Source of the DNA: Bergeyella cardium
GTDB taxonomy: Bacteria > Bacteroidota > Bacteroidia > Flavobacteriales > Weeksellaceae
Assembly: GCF_003614945.1 (NCBI RefSeq)
Contig: NZ_QYCZ01000001.1
Location: forward strand, 1,196,001-1,260,000
Length of the DNA: 64,000 nt
Reading direction: 5' to 3'
The notes below the pieces were generated by a model that had not been told where the DNA came from, did not search any database, and was given only the letters and a program-made list of their open reading frames with translations. Numbering within the stretch: the stretch's first letter is position 1; every line of letters begins with the position of its first letter. This document shows positions 43,701-51,829 of this stretch, one piece after another. Position numbers and translations under genes: made by a program.

Positions 43701-44467
43701 GCCTCTCTTCCGAGAAATTTCCTCTTTTCTAAATAATCAGCGAAAATCTTCTCAAGTGTCTCTTTAAAATCTCCTTTAAAAACGATGTCCATAAGCTCGG
43801 TTTCAAAGGTCGTATGGCGACAATGGTCACTCCAATAGGTATCCAAAACCTTAAGTTCGGTTTCGGTGGGCTGTCTTTGTTCGGTTTTAAAATAGTTTTG
43901 AATAAACTGCAAATCATCAAAGCCAAAAGCAAAGCCGTGCTGATGGTAGAACGCTTGTAGCTCCTCCGTACTGAGCTCGGTAAAGCCCTCAAAGACTGCT
44001 ATAGAGGAAGGTTTTTCCTGAGTGGGAATTTCCAAAACAGAGAGTTCCTTTTCTCGGCTTTCTACTTTATTGATGAGGAGATTTTTAATGCTCAAAAGCT
44101 CAGCACTGCTGATGCCCGCAAGTGAGATGAGCTTGCCGCTCCTTATGGTAACGCCCTCTACTCCTGTGAGAAGGGAGATACACTGCTGCGCGGAGTCTGC
44201 TCTTTGGTCGTACTGCCCAGGCAGAAATTCTGTAGCGAAATAAAGCCCCGTAGCGGGGTTAGTCGTATGTAAAATATCGGTAACAGGGTCAGCGAAAGTG
44301 CTCCCTGCTATCTTCTGAAAATCCACCTCGGGCAATCCAAAAACATCATAGACATTATAGACCTTTACGCCTTCTATGTGGGGGACTATGGCTTTTATTT
44401 CATTGAAAACTTTTGGACTTTCTACATCAAAAATCGGTTTTTTCTCTACGAAAATTCGTTTATTCAT
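40775..44467 (-). CDS. purL: phosphoribosylformylglycinamidine synthase (long single-chain form)
   Basis: 1230 residues, the large PurL that joins the synthetase and glutaminase domains. N-terminal PurS-like part; linker with YWSDHCRHTTF near residue 210; AIRS-type ATP sites (KNETHNHPTEIEPFGGAST near residue 310 and AIGGKDSMSGTY near residue 765). The C-terminal class I glutaminase has the nucleophile Cys in GICNGFQALVKSG (near residue 1070) and the His of the HPERFAEG end. It makes FGAM in step four of purine synthesis. It is the terminal gene before the purL terminator; no clear promoter box was found in the 56-base gap upstream. Confidence 0.97.
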   Translation of the reverse strand: MNKRIFVEKKPIFDVESPKVFNEIKAIVPHIEGVKVYNVYDVFGLPEVDFQKIAGSTFADPVTDILHTTNPATGLYFATEFLPGQYDQRADSAQQCISLLTGVEGVTIRSGKLISLAGISSAELLSIKNLLINKVESREKELSVLEIPTQEKPSSIAVFEGFTELSTEELQAFYHQHGFAFGFDDLQFIQNYFKTEQRQPTETELKVLDTYWSDHCRHTTFETELMDIVFKGDFKETLEKIFADYLEKRKFLGREAKPISLMDLATVCARYFHKMGKLQNLVVSDEINACTIEIEAEYDGKKEPWYLLFKNETHNHPTEIEPFGGASTCLGGAIRDPLSGRAFVYQAMRLTGAADVLEPISSTIEGKLPQRTITKQAANGYSSYGNQIGLATTMVSEIYNEGYKAKRMEVGFVVGAVPKSWVKREQPQAGDVVILLGGATGRDGVGGATGSSKEQDETSIHSLSTEVQKGNAVEERKIQRLFRNPEVTTLIKKSNDFGAGGVSVAIGEIADSLEINLDILPLKYEGLNGTELAISESQERMAVVVDAKDRDKFIHLCERENIKAVEVAKVTDSGRMQMFWKGDKIVDLSRDFLNSNGYPKKQSVEVSHLNKVSLPTKEFNKESLLKILSDKNVASQKGLLEMFDSSVGATTVAMPLGGKYQLTGMEGSVQTLPVLGAKSVETVSLASWGFDAEISTQNSLVGAANAVVESVAKIVAMGGNYKDIRLSFQEYFEKLGQAPEKWGKPLASLLGAYDAQMNLELAAIGGKDSMSGTYQNLNVPPTLISFACANGEKKNIISPELKKAGNYIYHFHHENAENGLPNYADLKAVFDFVYKQIKAGKIVSVKTIKDGGMAVALSKMCFGNHLGAEVSLDENLVLKKNIGGLLIESIEELESNSLLTLIGKVSENPELIINAQSFSLEELKKAYTSTFEGLFPTVEPEKIEINIDKKLNSINEKNIIIKKHNIAKPRVFAPVFPGTNCEYETQNAFRKEGAEVSSLPLLNLNHQLLEESIAAWVREINNAQILVFSGGFSAGDEPDGSAKFIVNVLKNDKMKQAVHQLLERDGMILGICNGFQALVKSGLLPYGEIRDLDEHSPTLAHNAIGRHISQMVNIQVVNDDSPWLKGMKGQTYTIPISHGEGRFMASTEVLEELYKNGQIATQYIDFEGNIAHGMPYNPNNSAFGIEGITSQSGKIFGRMGHPERFAEGLLKNIPTANYHNIFKNGVEYFQ

Positions 44468-44523
44468 TTTTAATTTTTATTTAGCTTTTTAATCTTTTAA
44501 GAAGTTATTCTGTATAATATTCA

Positions 44524-45000
44524 TTATCCTTTCTTATTTTGGTGGCATTCCTTTACCTTTTTGGCTACTTCTGCTCGGTTAGTTTCCAAATAATCCAGCA
44601 GTCCGTAGGGTATTCTACTTTTGTCAAGGATATCAAACTGGATTTTTAGACATTTATAAAGTTGAATTTCACCTGTTTCATTCAAATATAAAAAGGCAAT
44701 ATCGCCTTTTTTTAAAGTATTGGTCTTGGTATCGGTTTTTATTTTTAAATCGGTAGTATCAGTAATGCTATTGAATAGTTTTTTTATTAATTCACGATTA
44801 TTTTTGATATTTTCATAGTAAGAATCTTTCACAAATCTGCTCTTTGCGATATCCCATTTCAACTTAATATCCTTAGAAAATACGATTTGTATTTCCTCTT
44901 TTAAATATTCTTTTGGGGAGTTATTGAGTGACATTTGTACAGGGTTTGCCTTGCAGAACCCCAGTATCAACACCAATAGCAGAAAGGTGATTTTTTTCAT
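44524..45000 (-). CDS. hypothetical exported protein
   Basis: 158 residues from ATG 45000, which puts a signal peptide (MKKITFLLLVLILGFCKANP) at the start; the longer frame from 45042 is not needed. The Cys at residue 16 in LGFC could be a lipobox, but the next residues KANP are atypical. The rest is Lys-rich and mixed alpha/beta without a motif I know. It lies 56 bases upstream of purL on the same strand. Confidence 0.55.
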   Translation of the reverse strand: MKKITFLLLVLILGFCKANPVQMSLNNSPKEYLKEEIQIVFSKDIKLKWDIAKSRFVKDSYYENIKNNRELIKKLFNSITDTTDLKIKTDTKTNTLKKGDIAFLYLNETGEIQLYKCLKIQFDILDKSRIPYGLLDYLETNRAEVAKKVKECHQNKKG

Positions 45001-45173
45001 TTTTACTTTGCTTATCCAGAAATTCTGAATTTTTCTGCACAAATATACAATAAATATGGATTTTAACCTCTCATAATAGTGATTGCTTTAAAGGAACTTT
45101 CGGATAATTTTACAGGGAAGTGGTTACTCAACCTTGAATGCTGATTATCTTATACTTGATAAGATGAGAAAGA

Positions 45174-45205
45174 AATAGCCCTCTTACTGATATAAGAGGG
45201 CTATT
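45174..45205 (-). terminator. terminator of the coiled-coil surface protein gene
   Basis: A perfect 13-bp stem AATAGCCCTCTTA / TAAGAGGGCTATT with loop CTGATA lies 17 bases past the stop at 45222. Confidence 0.75.
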
Positions 45206-45221
45206 GATAAGCATTTTATAT

Positions 45222-47192
45222 TTACTCTACTAAAAGTTTTTCTAATCTCTCCAATCGAGATTTTAGTTCAGCGATTTCTGCATCTTTCTCTTTTAGCTTC
45301 TTATCTTGCTCAATAGTGTGTAGATAAAGTTCTTCTATTTTCTCCACATTTTTAAGCTGAGTATCCATCAGGTCTATATAGCCTTGCTTTTTAATAGCCT
45401 CAGCAGATTTATAGCCTGGCAAATGCCCATTCTGTTTTACAAAATTCTCTACTTGAGAAAGACTTGCAAAAGTATAGTCTGGTTTAATGGTAGAATCCCC
45501 CGTATAATACTTCTGAAATACATAGTCTGGGAAAATACTTGCACCATTTTTACCTACAAATGAACTAGCTAATAGACTACCTGTATTGTCTATACTCACA
45601 TCATCTCTTCCTACTAATTTTATATTACCATTATTAGAATCTTTTTCCCAAAGTTGAGCTAATGTCTGGCTAGCATTAGTTCCTGCTTTTAACACTCCAT
45701 CTTTATCTACATATACTTGGCGATAGCCTGTACTTGTGCTTTTTAATGAGCCAAAACGAATATCTCCGCTTTCAGTATGAATCGCTCTATTAATTTCAGA
45801 ACCCGCTTCTACATTACCTATATGAAGTCCATACATTTTCTTAATCGTCCCTCCTGTAACAGCTTGAGGATAAAAATTAAATGCCTTATAAGTATCTATA
45901 TTAGCTCCTGCTTCTACAGTAGAATAAGTAGAATAATCTTCATAGCTTGTAATTGTACTGCCCGATTTTATATTTGATACTGATTGATGCCCAATAAGAG
46001 TAGTAGCTTTAGCACCTGACTCTGTTGCGATAAACTGAATAGTTCCCCTTACTCTTTCACTGGTTGAATTTTCATTTAGAGTAATATTATTTTTCTGATT
46101 ATAAGAATAACTAGCTGTTGCTTGAGGTGCTATATTAACATAGTTATCAATTCCTATAATACCCTCTACATTATGCGGAGTATTACTTCCCCCCCTAGGA
46201 ACGGTTTGAGTTGCAACTTCTGATGCTACCCCTCTGATAGTTTTAGCCTGTCCAAAATTATGTACTATAGCTCTCATACCATAAAGCCTTTCAACTCCAC
46301 TAGCATAGTTTCTTGCACTAAATCTACCTCCTATTGCATTTTCAAGTGCAGGTCTGTAAGTACTATCAGGTGTGCCTACGGTTACTACTCCTGCTGCACC
46401 TATTACATTATCTACCTTATTGTTTGAAAATAAATCTACACTTGAGTTTGCTCCATATATGCTTCCCAATGTAGATGTAATATCTTTTGCTACCACTCTA
46501 TTTTCAGAAAGCTGATAAATAGAATTAGGCTTTACTTTACTCACATGACCTTCCTTTATAATTGCATTATTCTGGAAGAATGAATAATATTCTTTATTGG
46601 TTCCAAAACCTTCCTTAGGAAGCGTATCTGAGCTTGAAAGAAAGGCAAAAGGAATCGTATTTTCTACATAACCTTTTACACCTGAACCTCTATGCCATAG
46701 TAAATCATTTTCCGTAACTCCACCCAAATTAAAGGTAATTTTTCTATTAGAACCATAAGACACTACATCATTATTACCTTCTGCTGGTTTTAGATAAGTT
46801 TTGATAACCCCATTATCTGTTCTCTGAGCCCAGAGATTACTATCTGTACTTACCCATTTAGTACCATTATAGTAGTAGAAACCCTCACTTTTCACTTCGG
46901 ATACCTTAGTATCTGTACCTGTATAGGTAATGTTATTTACATACACAAGGGTAGATTTCTCTGGACTTTCAATATTTGCAAGTCTCTTTTTACTTAATCT
47001 TGGGATAAGCAATCCCTCTTTGGTTGTTGAAGTTTCTTTTGCATTCTCAGAACTAGGCTGAATATCCATTGTAGCCTTTGGAGTATCAGTGTTTAATCCT
47101 AACTTTCCATCGTACTTTTCTTGTGCACTTAGCATTACGCCAAATCCTAAAAAAGCCATTGCACCAGCTTTTAGAAATAGTTTTTTCTCCAT
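45222..47192 (-). CDS. exported tail-fibre-like surface protein with C-terminal coiled coil
   Basis: 656 residues. A signal peptide (cut after VMLSA) is followed by KLGLNTDTPKATMDIQP, a start I associate with flavobacterial surface proteins of unknown role. The centre (about 130-500) is rich in Ser, Thr, Gly and Asn with short beta-type repeats. Near residue 560 the tail domain begins (DYVFQKYYTGDS, ASLSQVENFVKQNGHLPGYK), as found in phage-tail-like and S74-like proteins, and the last ~50 residues form a heptad coiled coil (LKEKDAEIAELKSRLERL), so a trimer is likely. No T9SS sorting domain is seen. It has an unusually long leader (promoter box at 47391). Confidence 0.72.
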   Translation of the reverse strand: MEKKLFLKAGAMAFLGFGVMLSAQEKYDGKLGLNTDTPKATMDIQPSSENAKETSTTKEGLLIPRLSKKRLANIESPEKSTLVYVNNITYTGTDTKVSEVKSEGFYYYNGTKWVSTDSNLWAQRTDNGVIKTYLKPAEGNNDVVSYGSNRKITFNLGGVTENDLLWHRGSGVKGYVENTIPFAFLSSSDTLPKEGFGTNKEYYSFFQNNAIIKEGHVSKVKPNSIYQLSENRVVAKDITSTLGSIYGANSSVDLFSNNKVDNVIGAAGVVTVGTPDSTYRPALENAIGGRFSARNYASGVERLYGMRAIVHNFGQAKTIRGVASEVATQTVPRGGSNTPHNVEGIIGIDNYVNIAPQATASYSYNQKNNITLNENSTSERVRGTIQFIATESGAKATTLIGHQSVSNIKSGSTITSYEDYSTYSTVEAGANIDTYKAFNFYPQAVTGGTIKKMYGLHIGNVEAGSEINRAIHTESGDIRFGSLKSTSTGYRQVYVDKDGVLKAGTNASQTLAQLWEKDSNNGNIKLVGRDDVSIDNTGSLLASSFVGKNGASIFPDYVFQKYYTGDSTIKPDYTFASLSQVENFVKQNGHLPGYKSAEAIKKQGYIDLMDTQLKNVEKIEELYLHTIEQDKKLKEKDAEIAELKSRLERLEKLLVE

Positions 47193-47390
47193 TTATAGTA
47201 TATTTAGTATTTGCGCTCCCTCCCCTTTTCCGAGAGCTTTGTTATTTAATAATTTCTTTTCACTTTAAACAAGGGGATATTTTAAAGCTTATTACTTTCT
47301 TAAAAATAGTATTTATTAAATTTTTAATTAAACTACAATTTATAATATCTTTTTTAATACTTACTATTTAATTAAAAAAATAAATGCGCG

Positions 47391-47398
47391 CAAATATA
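47391..47398 (-). promoter_or_regulatory. -7 box of the surface protein gene
   Basis: TATATTTG on the minus strand, about 200 bases before the ATG at 47192. Confidence 0.5.
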
Positions 47399-47540
47399 CA
47401 GTTTTTTCTTGCAGAAATCTCAATTTTCACTATCAAAAAAAAAGAGTTTCCTTTCTTCTTATTTTCAATTTTATGCCGTCATAATTTTTTATGTAATTAA
47501 TAAAAATTCTTTCTCAAAAAAAGTTTCTATATAATATATA

Positions 47541-47570
47541 AAGACTTCCACTAAAAAAAGTAGAAGTCTT
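47541..47570 (-). terminator. hairpin downstream of purB
   Basis: A 12-bp stem (47541-47552 with 47559-47570, one C:A mismatch) with an A6 loop. The following tract is AT-rich but not a clean T run on the purB strand. Confidence 0.5.
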
Positions 47571-47648
47571 CTATTTTCTATCAAATTTGGCAAAGCCTTT
47601 CAATTATCTTTAAGTTACTGATATTAGGCTTTATAATTAAAAATAACC

Positions 47649-49076
47649 TCAAACCTTCAAATCTGCTTCTAAGCCTATCAAGTCTTTGTATTTATCAAGT
47701 ATAGGTTGCACTTCATTATTTACAAACTCTTCGGTTTGGATTGGAGCAAAACCAATGAAGTTTTTCGGTTCGAGGACTTCAGCGATTTTTGATTTATCCA
47801 TTTTGAGGGAAGAGTCGCTCATTATTCGTTCTATAAGGTCGTTGTCTTTACCTTCGATTTTTACTTTTTTGCTCGCTTCCATCGAATGCTGGCGAATGGT
47901 TTCGTGGATTTCTTGGCGGTCGCCACCCGCTTTTACTTCCTCCATTATAATGTATTCGGTCGCCATAAACGGTAGCTCCTCCATTATATGCTTATGGATT
48001 CGGTTTTCATAAACCACCAGACCGCTCATTATATTATTCCAGATAAGGAGGATGGCATCTACGGCAAGGAACGCCTGCGGAATGGTAAGTCGCTTGTTTG
48101 CCGAGTCATCTAGCGTACGCTCAAACCACTGTGTGGAGGCTACCATAGCCGAACCAGAGGATACTGACATTACGAATTTTGCCAAAGCACCAATTCTCTC
48201 CGAGCGCATCGGATTTCTCTTGTATGCCATAGCCGATGAACCGATTTGGTTCTTCTCAAAAGGCTCTTCCACCTCTTTAAGGTTCTGAAGAAGGCGAAGG
48301 TCATTCGTGAATTTGTGGGCTGACTGAGCAATATTTGACAATAACGCAACCACCTTAGCATCTATCTTGCGATCGTAGGTTTGCCCCGATACACCGAAGA
48401 CTTTCTCAAAGCCGAACCTTTTGGAAAGCTCCCTATCCAAGTGTTTTACTTTGGAATAATCTCCATTAAACAGCTCGAGGAAGCTCGCTGCCGTACCCGT
48501 AGTCCCTTTCACCCCGCGGAATCTGAGTGTTTCGAGGAAAAATTCTAATTCCTCAAAATCTAAAATCAGAGACTGTAGCCAAAGCGTAGCCCTCTTGCCC
48601 ACTGTGGTGAGCTGCGCAGGCTGAAAATGCGTAAAGCCCAGCGTTGGGAGGTCTTTATATTTTAGGGCAAAATCCGATAATTTCTTCATCACATTGATGA
48701 GCTGCTTGCGGATAATCATAAGCCCGTCGCGAATCTGGATAAGGTCGGTATTATCCCCTACGAATGCGGAAGTTGCCCCCAGATGGATAATGCCCTTTGC
48801 AAGCGGCGCCACATCTCCATAAGTATGCACATGCGCCATTACATCGTGGCGGAATTTCTTTTCATATTCGGCTGCTTTAGCAAAATCAATGCTCTCCGCT
48901 TGCTCCTTCAGCTGGCGGATTTGCTCCTCAGAAATATCCAAACCTAAATCTCTTTCAATCTCTGCAAGTGCAATCCAGAGTTTTCTCCAAGTTCTAAACT
49001 TATTATTCGGTGAAAAATTATAGAGCATCTCCTCACTGGAATATCGCTCCTCCAAAGGGTTTTTGTAAGTATTCAT
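47649..49076 (-). CDS. purB: adenylosuccinate lyase
   Basis: 475 residues. The fumarase/aspartase superfamily signature appears as IGSSAMAYKRNPMRSERIG near residue 282, with the catalytic Ser in the SS(A)M loop; LGFTHFQPAQLTTVGKRA near residue 155 and VRGVKGTTGTAASF-type residues near 200 are also typical. It acts twice in purine synthesis (SAICAR to AICAR, adenylosuccinate to AMP). Its -7 box is at 49106. It is the last clear housekeeping gene before the accessory region. Confidence 0.95.
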   Translation of the reverse strand: MNTYKNPLEERYSSEEMLYNFSPNNKFRTWRKLWIALAEIERDLGLDISEEQIRQLKEQAESIDFAKAAEYEKKFRHDVMAHVHTYGDVAPLAKGIIHLGATSAFVGDNTDLIQIRDGLMIIRKQLINVMKKLSDFALKYKDLPTLGFTHFQPAQLTTVGKRATLWLQSLILDFEELEFFLETLRFRGVKGTTGTAASFLELFNGDYSKVKHLDRELSKRFGFEKVFGVSGQTYDRKIDAKVVALLSNIAQSAHKFTNDLRLLQNLKEVEEPFEKNQIGSSAMAYKRNPMRSERIGALAKFVMSVSSGSAMVASTQWFERTLDDSANKRLTIPQAFLAVDAILLIWNNIMSGLVVYENRIHKHIMEELPFMATEYIIMEEVKAGGDRQEIHETIRQHSMEASKKVKIEGKDNDLIERIMSDSSLKMDKSKIAEVLEPKNFIGFAPIQTEEFVNNEVQPILDKYKDLIGLEADLKV

Positions 49077-49105
49077 TCTTATTTTTTTAGATTTTTTAAT
49101 ACAGG

Positions 49106-49113
49106 CAAATATA
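49106..49113 (-). promoter_or_regulatory. -7 box of purB
   Basis: TATATTTG on the minus strand, 29 bases before the purB ATG. Confidence 0.6.
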
Positions 49114-49305
49114 GAAAAACTTTAAGGGATATCACTGCTATAAAAGCTAATTAAGGATAACTTATAATTAATATTCTAAAAAGATAATGAAAAATATAAT
49201 ATATTCGCAATAAGAAAGAAGACATTTATATTAAAAATGAAAGAGAATAATCTCCTAAATAAAGCAAAAATACTACTCTTATTTCAGAGCATATTATTTT
49301 ATATA

Positions 49306-49821
49306 TCATTTTGCCTTTGTTTTTTCAAGTTCTATTCGAGCTGTGAGCTCTTCTTGGTATATAGTCATAAACTTGTTTAAGTCCATAAAAGCATACCCAA
49401 CTAAGCGATAGATTAAATTCTTGTATTCGATCTTCTCTGTTGCAGTAAATAGAGTTTTACCACCTTCCTCTGGTTCGAATGTTGCCTGCGACTCTCCTGT
49501 GAACATTTTACTATCCATCTTAAAGCTGTAGAAAGAGTGTGGTATCTTCTCAAGTGTTTTAAAACGAATTGTTACACCATTAGCAGTCTCTTCCCATTCT
49601 TCAATATCCCCTTGGGTACGGATGATCTCCAAATCATCCAAAGAACTTCTGTAATGCCAATCTTGATTGTTGGTCACGATAGCAAAAACGACATCAATAG
49701 GGGCATCTAAAACACACTGCTGTGTCTTTATTCTGGTTCTCGGAAAAAGTACTCCTATGAGAACAACAACCAATACAAGCAATAAAAGCCCGCTCAATAT
49801 TATGTACAACATATTCTTCAT
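49306..49821 (-). CDS. membrane-anchored SRPBCC-family protein
   Basis: 171 residues. An N-terminal helix (LYIILSGLLLLVLVVVLIGV) anchors the protein; the rest has the START/SRPBCC (polyketide cyclase-like) pattern: ends of the cavity fold at VLDAPIDVVFAIVTNNQDWHYRS and the long C-terminal helix with MDLNKFMTIYQEEL. The fold binds a hydrophobic ligand; which one is unknown. It begins three bases after the preceding fragment gene, so the two are read together. It is the leftmost gene of the accessory region. Confidence 0.8.
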   Translation of the reverse strand: MKNMLYIILSGLLLLVLVVVLIGVLFPRTRIKTQQCVLDAPIDVVFAIVTNNQDWHYRSSLDDLEIIRTQGDIEEWEETANGVTIRFKTLEKIPHSFYSFKMDSKMFTGESQATFEPEEGGKTLFTATEKIEYKNLIYRLVGYAFMDLNKFMTIYQEELTARIELEKTKAK

Positions 49822-49824
49822 ATT

Positions 49825-50274
49825 CTATTTGATTATTACCCACTTTCCAGCCTTTGTAGAGCCTTCGTGCTTGATGATTCCCAATTTGGTCATATTCTTA
49901 ATATGATATTTAATTCCGTCAAGAGTAATACCGATAGATTGAGCCAACTCCTTTTGAGTAATTTCAGGCTTTGCCTGAATAGCTGCTAAAATCCTTTCTT
50001 GGGTAGTTTCTTGGGCTTTTCTTGGATGTTTCTTGGATGTATCTCCTCCAAAGCCTTCTTCAAAATACTTTTGAGAGACGTTCTCAACTACTCGAAAAGC
50101 TGTAATCAATGAAAAATCAAAAGAGGCTTGCCCGTTACCATTTTCTTCCAATTCCTTCTGAACTCGATAGACACCACGGCTGAATCGGTTTACATAGCCC
50201 AAGACTTTCATTGCTTCAGCAATAAAGGAATTCCGATAATCACTCTCTTGCCTGCTCATAATCTGATTTCTCAC
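49825..50274 (-). CDS. C-terminal remnant of an AlbA_2/AAA_4 ATP-binding protein with winged helix
   Basis: 149 residues from a GTG; the frame is open about six codons further up. YRNSFIAEAMKVLGYVNRFS (about residues 13-32) is the segment that follows the ATPase-like core in AlbA_2-type proteins, and the C-terminus is a winged helix (ILAAIQAKPEITQKELAQSIG, then IKYHIKNMTKLGIIKHEGS). Intact members are about 450-550 residues, so some 300 residues are missing. Part of the missing N-terminus is found at 51340-51170 on the same strand. It may still be expressed as a small DNA-binding regulator. Confidence 0.7.
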   Translation of the reverse strand: MRNQIMSRQESDYRNSFIAEAMKVLGYVNRFSRGVYRVQKELEENGNGQASFDFSLITAFRVVENVSQKYFEEGFGGDTSKKHPRKAQETTQERILAAIQAKPEITQKELAQSIGITLDGIKYHIKNMTKLGIIKHEGSTKAGKWVIIK

Positions 50275-50416
50275 GACATGAAGATATATGGCTTAATTTT
50301 CTGTAAATTCATTAGATTTGCCTTTTAGGAGTATTCGTACCACTACTATTACCCCAATTGAAATAGCAATAACACAAATCTCCCAAATAAACAATGGCTA
50401 CATATAAGAATAAGGT

Positions 50417-51076
50417 TTATCTAAATCTTTCAATCCATCGATAATCATCCCCTTTGGTACTCCATTGAAATTTCCACATATCACCTGTATTATCGTTTAT
50501 AAGATAGTATTGATACATACTTGTCAGTGGCTGAATAGAAAATATACACCTTTTGTTATTTTCGACTAATTCGTATTTATTGATAGGAATACAAAATAGC
50601 TTGTCTAAATCTTGTGTACTATATTGAACTTGCCACAGTCTCCCATCATATGAATCCAACAATATAAATGTCCACATATTTTGAGTGGCAAACATCTGAA
50701 ATCTATTAGTCCAATTTGAAGATTTCTCAGGATATGCAAGGGAAAATATATTAATTGGTGCAGCAAACATGTAATTTTTACCCTTGACACTAAACTGAAC
50801 TTGCCAATTCCTACCTGTATACGTATCAAGCATTATGAATGTCCACATATTCTGTGTTTCATAAAGACGAAATCTTTCTTCTTTATCACCCAAAACTTCT
50901 CTCGCACTACAAATTTCCCAAGACTGGCCATCATCTTGAATTTGTTGAACTTCACCTGTCATCGTATTTAAGCGAAGTTGATTATGGTAGTTCTGAGTCA
51001 TATACATTTTATAGACTTGGGCATATGATGTAGAAGCGATAACCATTAGAGCAAAAAACACGAAAAGCTTTTTCAT
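50417..51076 (-). CDS. exported four-repeat protein, function unknown
   Basis: 219 residues with a signal peptide cut after STSYA. Repeats of about 60 residues follow: YKMYMTQNYHNQLRLNTMTG, RFRLYETQNMWTFIMLDTYT, RFQMFATQNMWTFILLDSYD and YQYYLINDNTGDMWKFQWS, each ending in a WQVQ or similar strand. This looks like blades of a small beta-propeller or beta-prism. It sits between the two remnants of an AlbA_2-type gene, so it seems to have been inserted into it. I know no function. Confidence 0.7.
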   Translation of the reverse strand: MKKLFVFFALMVIASTSYAQVYKMYMTQNYHNQLRLNTMTGEVQQIQDDGQSWEICSAREVLGDKEERFRLYETQNMWTFIMLDTYTGRNWQVQFSVKGKNYMFAAPINIFSLAYPEKSSNWTNRFQMFATQNMWTFILLDSYDGRLWQVQYSTQDLDKLFCIPINKYELVENNKRCIFSIQPLTSMYQYYLINDNTGDMWKFQWSTKGDDYRWIERFR

Positions 51077-51169
51077 TATCTGTTATGTTATTATTTGAAA
51101 ATTAACGGATTATGTTTTTAGTCATAATTATACCAGACACATTTTGAATAAGGCGCATACCATTGGGTG

Positions 51170-51340
51170 CTAAATATCCTCTAAAATGAGATAACCATTC
51201 TTACCACTCCCCGCCATATCATTTGAAAAAGCACATATCGCCTGACAAAACTTATCCATATTGCCAGTCGATTCTGTTCTCTCAATATTGTAGCTTTCAG
51301 TGTCCTAGAGCATTTGTAGAAGTTCCTTCTTAGTGATCAT
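51170..51340 (-). pseudogene. N-terminal remnant of the AlbA_2/AAA_4 gene
   Basis: Read from the ATG at 51340 the frame gives MITKKELLQML, then a TAG (51307-51305), then DTESYNIERTESTGNMDKFC and QAICAFSNDMAGSGKNGYLI up to a TAG at 51172. This is the start of an AlbA_2 domain (ExxxxEFKES and CAFANxxGGxLxxGV pattern). The early stop and the loss of the rest make it a pseudogene. It is the missing front of the remnant at 49825-50274. Confidence 0.65.
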
Positions 51341-51353
51341 GTTGCTTATTGAA

Positions 51354-51827
51354 TCATTTCATATTCGAGATAAATTTGTCGACCTCTGCTTCATCTTGTA
51401 TTAAATTAATTAGGATATCTCTAACTGATAACTTAGATTGTTTGCCACACATATCTTGACGTATTGTCAGCATGAAGGACAAAAAGGCTCCCATTATTTC
51501 TTTCTGATTACTTGGAGCCTTTGAAGATTTAGTGAGGAATGAATTAAAAGCATAGAAAACAGCATCTGAGCCATACATGAATATATCCTTTTTGGAGTCA
51601 ATCATTTTATCCATTATGGACTTGTTGGCAACTCGTTTATCATTCTTTGTATCTTTCAATATACCAAAGAATACAGAAACAACATCAGCATAAGCCTTGT
51701 ATTTTTTATCTGACAGCTGATTCTCCATTATTTTTATCCGTTCAGTTTTTCTGTAAATTATCCATCCCAATATCGTACAGATTATAGGAAGTAAGACAGA
51801 TAAAAATTTATAAATCCAATCATTCAT
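51354..51827 (-). CDS. small membrane-anchored protein of the hsd operon, function unknown
   Basis: 157 residues from ATG 51827 (a GTG two codons earlier overlaps the preceding stop). One transmembrane helix (FLSVLLPIICTILGWIIY, about 7-24) is followed by a cytosolic, Lys-rich alpha-helical domain with DVVSVFFGILKDT and MLTIRQDMCGKQSKLSVRD. It begins two bases after the nuclease-like gene, so it is coupled to it. Membrane-anchored partners next to nucleases are common in defence loci; for this protein the role is inference. Confidence 0.6.
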   Translation of the reverse strand: MNDWIYKFLSVLLPIICTILGWIIYRKTERIKIMENQLSDKKYKAYADVVSVFFGILKDTKNDKRVANKSIMDKMIDSKKDIFMYGSDAVFYAFNSFLTKSSKAPSNQKEIMGAFLSFMLTIRQDMCGKQSKLSVRDILINLIQDEAEVDKFISNMK

Positions 51828-51829
51828 AA

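Larger units (their letters stand above)
47193..47648. other. 456-base AT-rich gap between the surface protein gene and purB
   Basis: I see no gene here. It contains the -7 box at 47391, a ~190-base AT-rich leader with a GC-rich hairpin (GCTCTC with GGGAGC on the minus strand, about 47212-47237), and a purB-side hairpin at 47541-47570. Confidence 0.5.

Noticed and set aside
45222-47192. Prophage remnant because of the tail-fibre-like protein
   Set aside because: It has a signal peptide and no other phage gene is near; such exported proteins are common in Flavobacteriia.
50296-50396. Small membrane protein of about 34 residues on the minus strand
   Set aside because: It would start at TTG, no promoter is visible and it lies in the decayed region between two fragments; too weak to list as a gene.
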